From: Leptidea sinapis
Taxonomy: Eukaryota > Arthropoda > Insecta > Lepidoptera > Pieridae
Length of the DNA: 64,000 nucleotides
Direction: 5' to 3'
Assembly: GCF_905404315.1 (NCBI RefSeq)
Contig: NC_066301.1
Coordinates: 1,240,001-1,304,000, forward strand
Shown here: positions 19,823-31,690 of the stretch, in pieces
How positions within the stretch are numbered: the stretch's first letter is position 1
How the letters are laid out: the number at the start of each line of letters is the position of its first letter
Made by a program: the position numbers and the translations under genes
The notes under the pieces: generated by a model
What the model was told of the DNA's origin: nothing
Seen by the model: the letters and a program-made list of their open reading frames with translations, nothing else
Databases searched by the model: none

Positions 19823-21091
19823 CATAGGCTGCACTAAAAGTATCGGGAATGGAATATTTCTACTGTTCCTGTCATATCAAAATCTTTTTAATTGAAAACT
19901 CCTTGGTTTTAAAAATCAAAAACCATTTATTTATTTAAAAAAAGATTCTCGGTCTTATCACAAGGTCTTGTCAACCTTGTTTAGTCGTTGAGAAAATGGA
20001 ATTGACTCGAGAAAATTCTAGAGCGATGATTTATTATGACTTTCGAAGTGGTGTGTTTATCGGATGATTTCTGCATTTGGTGATGAAGCCCCATCCAAAA
20101 CAACAATTTATCGCTGGTTTGCTGAATATCAACGTGGACGTGTCAATCTCAGTGATGATCCCCGTCAAGGTCGCCCAAAAACTGCAGTCACCAAAGAAAA
20201 CGTTGATGCTGTGCGTAAGCTGATTGAGGAAGATCGACATGTGACATACCGCGAAATTCAGTCAACTTTAGTCATTCGCATGAGTCAAATACAAATAATC
20301 TTGCATGAACAATTAGGTGTAAAAAAGTTGTTTTCCCGATGGGTACCGCATTTGCTCTGTGAAGAGCAAAAAGCGGCTCGCGTTACTTGGTGCGTAAGAA
20401 CTCTCGAAAGATTCCACGGATCCTCAAATGCTGTATGCAACATCGTATCAGGTGACAAATCCTGGATATACGTGTAGGAACCCAAAACAAAAAACCAGTC
20501 ACAAGTTTGGGTGTTCGAAAATGAGTTAGAGCCAACAAAAATAGTTCGTTCACGGAGTGTTGCTAAAAAAAGGTGGTCATGTTTGTCTCCAAAACCGGCC
20601 ATGTTGCGACTATTCCTCTCGAGGGACAAAGAACGAGTAATGCAATAGAATTCTAGCATTTGTTTGCCACAGGTCGTTTCTGAACTCCGTAAAGAGGACT
20701 GCAACCGCCGCATCATCCTCCATCACGACAATGCGAGTTCTCACACCGCGCACAGAACAAAAGAGTTTTTAGAGCAAGAAAACATAGAATTATTAGACCA
20801 TCCGCCGTACAGCCCCGGCCTAAGCCCTAATGATTTCTATACTTTTCCTAAAATAAAGATTAAATTGCGTGGTCAGAGATTTTCATCACCTGAAGAAGCT
20901 GTGGACGCCTACAAAACGACCATTTTGGAGACCCCAACTTCCGAATGGAATGGTTGCTTCAATGATTAGCTTCATCGTTTGGAAAAATGTGTCAAATTTC
21001 GCGGAGAATACTTCGAAAAGCACTAAATACATTTTTGAATAGTAATGTTGTGTCACTTCCTTGATTCCCGAAATTGTCAGTGCCGCCCTCG
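19823..21091 (+). mobile_element. Mariner-family DNA transposon, near full length
   Basis: 1.27 kb, the usual mariner size. TA target copies lie at 19821-19822 and 21092-21093. Imperfect terminal inverted repeats share GGC-TGCACT...ATCGGGAAT on the left with GGGCGGCACT...TTCGGGAAT on the reversed right end. The transposase gene inside is broken. Confidence 0.9.
19996..21026 (+). pseudogene. Mariner transposase, inactivated
   Basis: The start ATG at 19996 begins 'MELTRENSRAMIYYDF'. A frame break follows within 25 codons, then the frame from 20064 holds the helix-turn-helix part ('SKTTIYRWFAEY', 'DDPRQGRPKTAVT'). The first catalytic Asp is in 'GDKSWIYV', followed at once by a TAG (20476-20478). 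The second is in 'HHDNASSHTAHR' (about 20725-20760) and the third in 'SPGLSPNDFY'; there are 34 residues between the last two, as in mariner D34D elements. More stops lie near 20646 and 20967. Cut-and-paste transposition function is therefore lost, though all three catalytic Asp positions can still be seen. Confidence 0.9.
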
Positions 21092-21093
21092 TA

Positions 21094-21267
21094 TTAAAGT
21101 TCACTTATGACTTAAACAGCAGATAACATATTATATCCTTTATGTGCCATTAACAAACATCATTACGAACTATCTCGTTTCATTAAAATACCCAACAATA
21201 ACACAACAACAACCGACTGAAAATTGATATGTTTTTTGTGGACAAAGATATTGTGCCTTCTTTATTG
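21094..21267. other. Short spacer
   Basis: Unique AT-rich sequence between the mariner and LINE-B copy 1. Confidence 0.5.
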
Positions 21268-24200
21268 TTTTTTTTTTTTTATGGAATAGGAGGACAAACG
21301 AGCGTACGGGTCACCTGGTGTTAAGTGATCACCGCCGCCCATACTCTCTTGCAACACCAGAGGAATCACAGGAGCGTTGCCGGCCTTTAAGGAAGGTGTA
21401 CGCGCTTTTTTTGAAGGTACCCATGTTGTATCGTCCTGGAAACACCGCACAAGGAAGTTCATTCCACAGCTTTGTAGTACGTGGAAGAAAGCTCCTTGTA
21501 AACCGCACTGTGGAGGACCGCCACACATCCAGATGGTGAGGATGATATCCTAACTTGTGGCGTGTCGTGCGAAGGTGGAATTCGGCGGCAGGAATTAGGT
21601 AAAACAGCTCTTCGGAACACTCCCGTGATAAATGCGGTAGAAGACACACAATGAAGCGACGTCTCTACGCAACGCCAAGTGATCCAGCCGTTCACAGAGT
21701 ACTGGGTCCCCGAAAACTCGCGCTGCTCTGCGTTGCACGCGGTCAAATAGATCGAGTTGTGGGGTGCGCCAGACCAGAGATGACAGCAATACTCCATGTG
21801 TGGCCGGACCTGCGCTTTGTAGAGCGCTAGTATGTGGGCCGGCTTGAAGTATTGCCGTGCTCTATTAATGACGCCCAGTTTCTTTGAAGCCAATTTGGCT
21901 TTGCCTTCCAGATGACCACGAAATTGGCAATCGCTCGAGATTTCTAGACCCAGTATTCCGATACTAGGCGAGGCTTTGAGGGAAGTGTTGTCGAAGAGCG
22001 GTGATACGACAAATGGGGCTTTTTTAGTGGTAAACGCGCAAACTTGAGTCTTCTGGGGTTAAATTGGACAAGGTTCAATTTTCCCCATTTCGACCTTCTC
22101 CAGAGAGGACTCGATAGAAGACACAAGTTTCTCCCGGCACTGGTCAACGAAATCCCGAGAGAGACCTGCATGGCCCGTGTATATGGCATCACCAGTGCTG
22201 TCGTCTGCATAGCAATGAATGTTGGAGGTGTCCAACATATCATTGATATGCAGAAGAAACAGCTTGGGAGACAGCACACAGCCTTGGGGCACTCCAGAAT
22301 TCACGGGCTTCGGGTTCGAGCAATATCCGTCAACAACGACCTGTATGCTACGCCCAGTGAGGAAGCTGGAGGACCACTTGCACAAGCTCTCGGGAAGCCC
22401 AAATGATGGAAGTTTGGAGAGGAGCGCCTTGTGCCATACACGATCAAAGGCCTTCGCTATATCCAGGCTAACTGCCAGGCCTTCCCCCTTGCTTTCAATA
22501 GCCGCAGCCCATCTATGTGTCAGGTATACCAGAAGATCACCTGCCGACCGACCATGGCGAAACCCATATTGTCGGTCGTTGATCAACTGGTCACCCTCTA
22601 GGTATACCAAGAGCTGACGGCTAATTATGCTCTCCATAATTTTGGAGAGCAAGGAGGTAATAGCAATAGGCCTGTAGTTTGCCGGATCCGAACTGTCTCC
22701 TTTTTTTTGGATCGGATGGACAAGGGCTGACTTCCATGAGTCAGGGACTACGCCTTTGGAATAAGAGTGCCGGAATAAACGCGTTAGCACCGGCGTCAAC
22801 TCAGGGGCACACGTTCTAAGCACGATTGGAGAAATGCCATCCGGCGCGCTCGACTTCCTGACGTCCAACGAAAACAGAGCTCGCCTAACAGTTTTCTGTC
22901 TGAACTGTACTTCAGGCATAGAGCTATGACACCACGGGATGGTCGGCGGTGTTTTTCCGTTGTCGTCAAGAGTCGAGCTGGAGGCGAAAAGAGCGCACAG
23001 GAGATCGGCTTTCTCTTTTGCCGTATGGGCCAGGGTGTCATTCCTCATGTGCAACGGCGGCATGGACGGCTGGCTGAAGTTACCAAGAGCAGCTTTTGAC
23101 AATGACCAGAACTTGCGTGTTCTGGTCGGGTAACTGAAAAGCTGCTCGCCGATTTTGAGGACGTGTTTTGACTTTGCACGGGCGATTTGCCGCTTAAAAA
23201 ATCTGGAAGCACGGTTGTATTTCCTCTTTAGAACTATGCAGTTCGGATCCTTTGTGCCCAGCGCCGCAACCCAAGTTCGATACGCCTGTTTTTTGCAGTC
23301 AGATGCTGCTTTAACTGACGCATCGAACCAGGGCTGTGATCTGCCACCGATCGGTACTACAGAGCTTGGTATAAAAATATCCATGCCCTGTAGTATCACA
23401 TCGGCTACTGCAATGGCGCAGGCACTAGGATCATCCGAAGGGAAACAAACCCTGCTCCAAGGGTAGGATGCAAAAAAGGAACGCAACCTATCCCAATCTG
23501 CTGACTTGTAGTGCCAAACGCGGCGGGTCGCTGGTGGTCTGCGACGTGGGCGTCGTATAGGCACTACACTCCTGACCGGCAGGCAGGTTCCGAGAGGGGC
23601 GTCGATAATGACCTGGTAACCATCGGGATGTGTAGTCAGCAGAAGATCTAATAAGGACGGCATGTGGCTATCCACATCCGGGAGCCGCGTTGGCGACTCA
23701 ACCAATTGGGACAGATCGTACGCCAATGCAAAATTATGCACAGATCGCCCTGCGTAGTTTGTGGTACGTGATCCAAGCCATTCGGCATTGTGCCCGTTGA
23801 AATCACCCAAGACTACGATTTCAGCGGAGGGGATCTGTACAAGCACGTCGTCAATTGCCGCTTGAACGCAGCCCATGAGATGATCGGTTTCTGCGTTACC
23901 ACTATGGGACCTGTAGACACACGCATAGATGCGGACGCGGTCCTCTAAATCTACGCGGAGCCAGAGAGTGGACAGGTCCCTACCCTCAAATTTGCCGAGA
24001 CGGCGACAGCAGATATCCTCCCTAACGTACACACATACCCCGGCATGAGGCAAAAAATTGTGCTCAATTTTGTACCCGGGGTACGTTAAATATGACGTAT
24101 CGCTAGGTCGAGATATTTGCGTCTCCGTAAGGAAACACAAGGCCGGCTTCGCCGTCTCAAGGTGGTGGTGGACGGCGTTTAAGTTGGAGTGAATTCCCCT

Positions 24201-24577
24201 GATATTGCAAAAGTACACGTTGAGTGTGGAGCGGGGTGCCGTGATGTTACTGCCTCGTTTGTCCTTGGTCATGCGCGGTACTGTGCCCTCCCCAGAATAC
24301 GAAGGGCAGCCCGAGCTAGAGTGCTCGGGGAGGGATTCTCCGACTCTGGTAGAGCCGGTACCCTCCTGGGGTACTATCTCTTTTGGGACCGCTTTAATAT
24401 TCTTTGTTGGGGATGGGGGGGAATGGCCTCCGGTTCTCGACACTAACCTATGCGAAACATAGCGGCACTAGGCCGCTACTTCACGCCGGTATTCTGTGCG
24501 AGTGTGGTAATTAACCCGGACGAGTCTGGCCTGATTGTGCTGACGTCAAAAGACGGCTGCGTGACTCTCCCACTTCT
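21268..24577 (-). mobile_element. LINE-B copy 1 (non-LTR retrotransposon, EN+RT type), inactivated
   Basis: Minus strand; the poly-A tail is the T run at 21268-21280. The sequence closely parallels the better copy at 55367-58790 over its whole length. Similarity ends near 24577, where copy 2 continues, so this copy is 5'-truncated or was rearranged there. The coding frame is broken at its 3' part. Confidence 0.92.
21329..24443 (-). pseudogene. LINE-B copy 1 ORF, endonuclease plus RT, frameshifted
   Basis: A single frame is open from 24443 to 22059 (about 794 codons, GTG at its start; the first real ATG is further in). Endonuclease motifs: 'CNIRGIHSN', 'LTETQ', 'VLGDFNGHN'. The last endonuclease block is damaged: 'APLGTCLPVRS' replaces the 'TSDHCLVRS' of copy 2, removing the catalytic Asp-His pair. 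The RT has 'SLDIAKAFDRVWH', 'GVPQGCVLSPKLF' and 'CYADDST'. Just after the thumb, near 22090, the frame shifts; the C-terminal blocks continue in other frames at 21944-22279, 21459-21893 and 21329-21649. Not functional. Confidence 0.9.
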
Positions 24578-25128
24578 GTGTTTAAGTCCCCACTGGGTGA
24601 TACAACAGCATAGTTACAATTTAGGAGGAAAATGTTGGCCAGGTGCACTTAATATTTTATATAATATTTATTAAATAATTCACTGGAGCATCTGACGTAC
24701 TTCTTTAATCTGTGTTCAAGAAACTTCAAATACATATTTGTATCAATATAATGTTTGCCAAGGTTCAGTCTTGTATGTTATGGAATCTATCTCAATCATT
24801 GGAATTGCGAATGTCAAATACAACTTGTGTTGTCAAATACAGCTACTTTTAGTATACAGTTGCAACGAAACAAATATCCGATCTACTAAATGAGGTAAAT
24901 ATCAGCCAATCTTTGCGGATGTCTTCTTTAATTTTTTTACATAACTCTGCAATTTCTTTTATATATATTTTTTTAATTGTTAGTAGTTAGCTCCTTTCTT
25001 TCTCCTATAATTTCCAAGGTCTACTCACTTAATTAGTCTCAAATATTTTAGTGTTTCTTATCTTATCGTTTGTATTATTTTTATTAATTTTTTAAACATA
25101 CATCGGTCACTCTTTTGCAGAAGTCTGC

Positions 25129-25190
25129 AACAACATAAATAAACAAGTAAGCCAACCAAGTGGTTGGCTTACTTGTTTATTTATGTTGTT
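25129..25190. repeat. Perfect hairpin palindrome, 30-bp arms, 2-nt spacer
   Basis: The arm at 25129-25158 is the exact reverse complement of 25161-25190, separated by AG. The centre reads CCAACCA-AG-TGGTTGG and the outer part is AACAACATAAATAAACAAG. Confidence 0.95.
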
Positions 25191-26109
25191 TTTTATATAG
25201 ATTTATTTTTTGGTTATTCTGAGGGAACATTTCACTATACTAATATTATGATGATTTATATTAAAGTTCACCTTTAGATTTTGGATTGAAAGGAAAAGAA
25301 ATTATAGAATCAATTCCTTTTTTTAAGCGCCATTTAGAGAAAACTATATCGAGATTTTTTTTTTTAAATTAAGCTTATCACAAATGGGAAAGTATCATCT
25401 TCTTCAGGAATTCAACTTTCTGTCCACCGTAGCTTCGCTTACCATATCCAAAATTCTTTCTACGGTTGGTGTATATGCCTGTACGATATAATTTCATGTA
25501 CCCTGGTAGTCTTATATTATTTATTAAAATTTTGTAATTATAAATTCATTAATCAATAAGCCTGTCTCGATCGATAGATCATTTAGAAAGTAATTTATGA
25601 AATAACATAATTAATTAACATAGTTAATGTTCCTATATCGGGCAAAAGATTTTTCGCATATAGTATGTACAAACTTGTTATAAAATATCTTTGTATCTGC
25701 CTGCTTTTCGTCAACTTAAAAGGTTCTCCTTTTAAAATATGAAAGAATAGTATTCTTATAAATTTTTTAAATGTATTGAGTTTCTTTAAAAACTAAATGA
25801 AAACTAATTGTATGCAACATTTTGCAAATTTGTTGCTATTTTTAATGTAACCATTTTAATGTCATAAAAACTATTTAGATACAAATAGTACAGCCAAACA
25901 TATTATATAGTATATACGATATGTGAAAATACCTTTTCCCGATCATTTATTCAAAGTCTGACGTTGTCAAGGTGGAATAAAAAAACCTTATGCCAAGATG
26001 TTGTAATAAAAAGCCTTATAAAACTCACACGAGTGAACACATTGTATTAAAACATGTTACATAATATTTTAAATGCTCATAAAGGACAATGGATGTCCAC
26101 ATCATAGAC

Positions 26110-26215
26110 TTTTACAACCAACATTGAATATAAACAAACATTGTTACAAAATGAATCTTTGTCTTGTTACAACATTTGTGCCCCGGATGTAAAGGTCTAT
26201 TTCATTGTGAATTGT
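26110..26215. repeat. Dispersed repeat, copy 1
   Basis: 'acaaccaacattgaatat...acattgttacaaaatga...cttgttacaaca' recurs at 51650-51755 with substitutions. Same orientation; family unknown. Confidence 0.65.
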
Positions 26216-26799
26216 AAGACTTTTTGAATGATGTCTTTATAATATTTCATATATGTTATATTAATTCATTTATTAAATCGTAATTCCCCCTCATTTCTCA
26301 TATTTAATTTATAGGATAAATATAGGAAGTATGAGTTATCTTGTACAAATAGCAGACTTACTAATAACATTTTGTTGAGAATTGAAAAGTAAAACAAAAA
26401 AAAAAACAATTTGCACAGCTGCTCTCTGTTTAAAATACATAGCATTTAATTTTTTACATATTTTATTTCATATGGGAAAAACATTATTTAGCTAGCTGAA
26501 AACAATGCTTATTCCATATGTCTACTACAAATACGATAAAGGTGAATGGCAGGTTTCACTGGAAGTCTCGTACATCAAAAAAAGTCGTGTTGAAATATGA
26601 AATATTTACATTTAATAGATCATTATATAAGAATATGTGGTATTAATTTTCTTTTTTTTATAAAGTTGGGAGTCATAGCTTAAGTTTGTTTTCTTAAAAA
26701 GTTATGGGGTTATGTTACGACCCAGTTTGCTTGACTTTTTGAGATCAATACCTACACAAATAATTGAAACAGATAAAAAAGCAAGAAACATAATTGAAC

Positions 26800-26803
<4 letters not shown>

Positions 26804-26840
<37 letters not shown>
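26804..26840. repeat. (TA)n microsatellite
   Basis: About 18 uninterrupted AT dinucleotides lying directly upstream of a LINE-B 3' fragment. Confidence 0.95.
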
Positions 26841-26841
<1 letters not shown>

Positions 26842-26849
26842 GCGTCGAA

Positions 26850-27044
26850 TTGAGAAGCTTCCTTGTGCGGTGTTTCCGGGACGATACGACATGGGTACCT
26901 TCAAAAAACGCTCGTACACCTTCCTTAAAGGCCGGCAACGCTCTTGTGATTCCTCTGGTGTTGCAAGAGAAAGTGGGCGGCGGTGATCACTTAACACCAG
27001 GTGACCCGTACGCTCGTTTGTCCTCCTATTCCATAAAAAAAAAA
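26850..27044 (+). mobile_element. LINE-B 3'-end fragment
   Basis: Plus-strand copy of the last 190 bases of LINE-B: 'gagaagcttccttgtgcggtgttt' through 'gtcctcctattccat', then an A run at 27034-27044. Very similar to the ends at 21281 and 55391 (reversed), so it is fairly young. It is strongly 5'-truncated. Confidence 0.9.
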
Positions 27045-27294
27045 CTTTTTTGAAGTCTGTTAAATGCTACCTACTGCTCAACTAGCAACAGCGGTCTTCT
27101 TCGTGTAAAACCACAATTTTCTCATGTTCTAGGATACTTTAGAACTCTCACCAGGCAGTCTACTAATACTACATAATATACTACTTGCATATTTTGAATA
27201 ACAAAAACAACTTTTCATTAAATGGTCTTTATTGAGACATATCTTATCTACATAAAGTATAGAAACGTATGGATAGCGGCGCCTTTTCAATCAA
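27045..27294. other. Short spacer
   Basis: AT-rich; opens with 'ttttttgaagtctgttaa', which resembles the GAAGTCGGTT terminus of the AACCGACTTC family. Confidence 0.4.
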
Positions 27295-27971
27295 CTACAT
27301 TCTTAAAATAACGTCACCCAAGAAGTTAGCTGGTCGCGTCACTCCCTCATGGCGAGCATAGCCCAGGTACCAGATGATATTCATCACATGAGAGCAACAC
27401 CCCACAGTTCTCAGCCCTACAATGCAGTTGCGATAATACCTTATTATTGCTTCTCTGCCACGATTACCTACTTCAGTTACAATAAAAACAAAGTATGATT
27501 TTCCTGAAGAGTGACGAGACTTTATATTTAACCGAAGCAGCATTGGATTTATTCCCTGCAATCCAGGTATTTGGTCACGGCTCACTTCTAATGTGTAAAT
27601 ACGGTTAAACCTGAAATGTTCACCGACATATGAACGCGCCTGCTTTATGTGATAGGTGACAAGCAAAAAGAATCAAGTCGGCCATAGTTTGAAGCAAATA
27701 ATTGGAAATCTTCTGAGTGTATAAGTATGTTGCGTCTGCGATTGTAATGACTGGTTTTTGCTCTGACGGAAGATCAGGGTCCCCAAGAGTACCATCTGCA
27801 ACAGTTGAGTTTTTTGCTGCCACTTGCTCTCTGCCACACGCACGATCGGCATTTTTGCTGCAATAGTTCAGATACGACTCCACAATCACAGCACAAAATA
27901 AGACGTATTAACACAACACAGCGTCCTTTCGCAAACTGTACAGTTTTTTGAACGAAGGAGCACAAACTCAA
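27295..27971 (-). pseudogene. C-terminal part of a transposase-like protein with a SWIM-like Cys/His motif
   Basis: Minus strand, at least two frames. An upstream part (27620-27889) has 'KPVITIADATYLYTQKISN...DLILFACHLSHKAG'. The downstream part (27295-27666) has 'RSYVGEHF', 'LRLNIKSRHSSGKSYFVFI', then 'IVGLRTVGCCSHVMNIIWYLGYARH'-type sequence ending at 27295. From memory, an '...GARTVGCCAH...IWYLGYARH' C-terminus is characteristic of a widespread animal transposon-derived family whose proteins end in a SWIM-like zinc motif; the first Cys pair of that motif appears lost here ('NCIVGLRTVG'). The catalytic core is not seen, so the superfamily remains open. Confidence 0.5.
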
Positions 27972-30900
27972 CTCAACGTCGTTGGGAAAAGATGTAGTAA
28001 TAAATAAGTCAATGTTTCAAAAAACACACAGTACACGACATAAGACAGCTAGTAAATAGAGTTTCACGTTTTTGCAAATGTGAAATTCAAATACCCTGAT
28101 TTTCACTTTGACATGACAGTTGTTCTTTTTTTGGCTTGCAAGATTTAAAACAATCGATGAGCATCCCCGAAAAAGGTTATAAAATAATTTAAATAATGGC
28201 GTTCCGTTTCTCTTTGTAAATTGAGTTTTATTTAATTATTTTCTTCCCCCTACTTTAAAAAAATATTTGAAAATCTGAAAAAAGAGCCAGTTGCGAAATA
28301 CTAAAGTTGGGAAAATATAAACCCAAAACATTCTTTTAATAGGGCGGTACACCAGATGCCATTCTCATTTCAAGCAACTTTAGTAACGTTGTCATGAAGT
28401 CCCAATCGATCAACAAATCATAATAGATCAATAAACGCAGCAAGGAGGCAACACACTCCCAAGCTAAGTCAACCAAATACCCCGTCAAGAACTTGACTGG
28501 GATCCCCAGGGAAAATACAAACGTGGCCGTGAAAAGCAAACCTAATGTGTCATTGACGAAGCGAAATCAACGAGAAGATCTGGAGTTAAGTCAAAAGAGA
28601 TGCTCTAAAGTAATATAAGTTTCATACAAATAGGAACGAATAAAATCCAGATCAGTGAGAAATACTAACGTTTTATAAAACATGATAAAATTCTCACATA
28701 TTTTTGTTACTCCTTTCTACTTTGAGGCTGAGACTATTGCAATAATCTCCTTTAAGTAATGTAGACATTAGACCGCACAAGAAATCATATTTCATCATTT
28801 ATTAAGGCCCTGTAAAGTTAGCTAAAAAAAACCAACAGCCCTTTTCACTCAAAAAAAAGTACAGAACAGTAGGTAGACGTGGAGTTGTGGAAATAATCCA
28901 GTACATACCTACCTACCTACCCATTTATATAGAACGTGTTTATGTTGAATTTCCATAACCCTAAGATATTAACGATATCATATATTAGAATCGAATGGTG
29001 TATAATTTTTTTAAATTATGGTTTTTTGTTATTCTTATATTTCATACAAAATAATTTAAATAAATATCTTATTATTAATTTTTATAAAATTGGAAACGCT
29101 GCCATACTAAGAGCTTCAAATTATAAATGATTGTACTTACCTTATCTTAACTTATCAAAAAAAAATATGTCACTATCTTACTTTAATCGAATCTACGGCA
29201 ACGGCAGTAGCAAGATTCGGACTTGGCATACTGGTTAAAATCAAGACACTATGTACATTTAAAATATTTTTGACACTAATAATATGCATTTTAGAGCACA
29301 TGTTTACTAGATTTCTCTTTTTCTCTTTCTTTTTAGCTATAGATTATAACTCTACAATTATGGGAATTCAATATAAACACGTTGTATAAAAACCAACTCG
29401 TTTTCAACAAGAATTCCTTTGACTCTATAGTAAAATACTCCTTGTTAAGTGAAACGAAAAAGCAGAGTTTATAAAACGATAAAATTAATGAAATACCTTG
29501 TCAAACAACTTTATTCACGGTTCACCGTTTTAAATAATCAGAGTATCCTGCATACTCTAAATTTTTACTCTGAATTTTTCTAGTGGGCGTGGATTGTCAA
29601 ATCCGGTCACTTGGCAAAATAGTCCTCAGTGAATATGGTCTATGTAGATTTTGCCAACATGAATATGCTAAACACAATCTTCTGTAATGTAAGGCCGTGG
29701 CCGTGGCCGTGGCCAACATGAATATCCTAAACACAATCTTCTGTAATGTAAGGCCGTGGCCGTAATGAGGGCAGGTTGCCTCAAGGCCTTCAATATCTAG
29801 GCAGAGGACCTACCCCACTTGTGTCCACTGAGTATACAGTGCCTCATAAAGGACATAGGCCTGGAGGATGTGATTTAGATACCAATTATTAGAACTCCGA
29901 AAATGCATGGGAAAAAAATGTTGCCCAACTACTTCATCACAATGTCATCGCTAGGGCGTGCGTCCGAGTACATGTAGGGGGCAGAATATATACCTATAGA
30001 TTTAAGTGCACATTTCCCCAATAATTTAATTATTGTTGAAACTATGAGCGAAATGTGAACAAAGGAGTCTCGAGCCCTTTGATTGAAATTAAAACTAAAA
30101 TTTTGGATTTTTTAAATACCAATATTTTTAGCCAGGAATCGAACCCGTTGATTTTGAAAAAAAAAAGAACACGTCTTATTATTGTCTTGGTTTGTATAGG
30201 TAGGTAGGTAAGAGAAAAGAATATAACTTCGTTATATTAACAAGATAAACTAACGGTGTCACTAAAGGCCAATGAATACACTGACCTCAATATAATAGCT
30301 GTGTTGATACCAACCAGTTGTTAACTAGAATATGTAACAGATATCAATTCGGTCCACTACAATCTTGCGATCAATGTCAAGTATTCGATTCGAATTTTCA
30401 ATGAACTGGCTCTGTTCTGTATTATGTCGATGAAATTGTATTCTGCTCAGTTTATTTCTGCTGTAAGAATTACAACTTTTGCATAAAATTTTCCTTGTCA
30501 AGTTCATTTAGTAATTTGTCTCATTCTCACTAGCTGTGATGAAAAACTTTCAATAATGCGCTTTAACATTTTGCTGCCATATTTTACCCAACTTTGTTTT
30601 AATTGTTAATTTTTTTGGTACATAATAATTTTGAAGGTTTTTTAAAAACAATTATAATTCCTGAACAGATAGAATTAAATACTTCTTAAAATTTTTAAGT
30701 GTTTCCGTGTCTTTCCGTCCTATTATTATACCATATCTACGCTTTTCGAACATAATACTATAACGCCGTTTCTACCTCATTTTCTTTAATGCTAATCGTT
30801 AATATTTAAGCCATTGAATTATTTGCTGTAGACGTTCTATAGGTACTAATGCGACTTCCAGCAGTATTACATTGGATCACTACGATTCACCAAAAGAGCG

Positions 30901-31079
30901 CATACTCTTAATGATCGACACGCATGTGCTTTATCTGCTGTTGTAAAAGAATATGGGCGGTGCTTATCATCACCATCAGATGAGTCTTACGGTAGTCTTT
31001 GAAGTGAAAAATTGTTTAGCAGCATGGAGAACTTTTCTTTTTTATGTTATTTAAAATGTGTCTGTAATATAAATGGTTA
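27972..31079. other. No gene recognised
   Basis: About 3 kb of AT-rich DNA. It includes a 59-bp tandem duplication (29653-29770), a CTAC microsatellite near 28905-28922, a GGTA run near 30198, and a short relic near 30955-31000 ('atgggcggtgcttatcatcaccatcagatga') that resembles LINE tails. No coding sequence was recognised. Confidence 0.45.
29653..29770. repeat. 59-bp tandem duplication ending in GGCCGT repeats
   Basis: 'gccaacatgaatat-ctaaacacaatcttctgtaatgtaaggccgtgg' starts at 29653 and again at 29712, nearly identical. A (GGCCGT)n run joins the copies, giving an obvious slippage point. Confidence 0.85.
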
Positions 31080-31300
31080 CTTTTGTTTACGATAACGCAA
31101 TTAATGAATATTGTTTTTAATCACATAAATTCTTGTACTTTTATACTGTTACTTTATATTTATACTTATTGTTTTAAACTGTTAAATTTAGCAATTCTTG
31201 TGAAATTATTCCCATACCATTCCAAAAATATTAAAAAATACCAAAGTTAATGTTCAAGTTTTCACTTCTGCTGGCGCTCCCGGAGTGCAACCTGTTTTTT
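31080..31300. repeat. Dispersed repeat ending 'cactcccggactgtaaccc', copy 1
   Basis: 'gcaattcttgtgaaattattcccat', then 'gttaatgttcaagttttcacttctgctggcgctcccgg', matches 35985-36168 in the same orientation, with substitutions. Family unknown. Confidence 0.65.
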
Positions 31301-31658
31301 TTTATTAAATATTTATATTATATTATAATATTTATTTAAAAAAATATTTGTTTTGGACGGGAGTGCTCTATGATAATTCCAGTAAGAAACAGTGTAGCAG
31401 AGGCTACAAGATATGTTATAAAAAGTTCCGATCTTTTAATATCATTGCACTTCAATGCAACTATATTCATTAGAGTCATTTTGTGTTTGTTCATAGTATC
31501 TGCACCCGTGCAATATTTATCATAATAATGTTAGTGGCGATTCCATCGTTCACTAAATTTTACTTTCTGTATACAAATTTTGTTGTTGAAAAAAAAACGC
31601 TGTTCTTATAAAATTTTAGAGGTCTCCTTACTTACTCATAGGTTTCCTCATCAAATCT

Positions 31659-31684
<26 letters not shown>
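31659..31684. repeat. (TA)n microsatellite
   Basis: About 13 TA units placed at the 3' border of the LINE-B2 copy that starts near 31690. Confidence 0.95.

Positions 31685-31689
<5 letters not shown>

Positions 31690-31690
<1 letters not shown>

Larger units (their letters stand above)
24578..26803. other. No gene recognised; contains a long palindrome and a dispersed repeat
   Basis: AT-rich. Apart from the 25129-25190 palindrome and the 26110-26215 repeat, nothing is recognisable. Confidence 0.5.

Noticed and set aside
28905..28922. CTAC/TACC run as a regulatory site
   Set aside because: Ordinary short microsatellite.
30135..30145. pol III B-box match GGTTCGATTCC on the minus strand
   Set aside because: No A-box at a suitable distance and no tRNA fold; an isolated 11-mer is weak evidence.
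31305..31345. AT-only palindrome 'aaatatttatattatattataatattta'
   Set aside because: Pure A/T sequence forms such matches readily; not distinguishable from chance.
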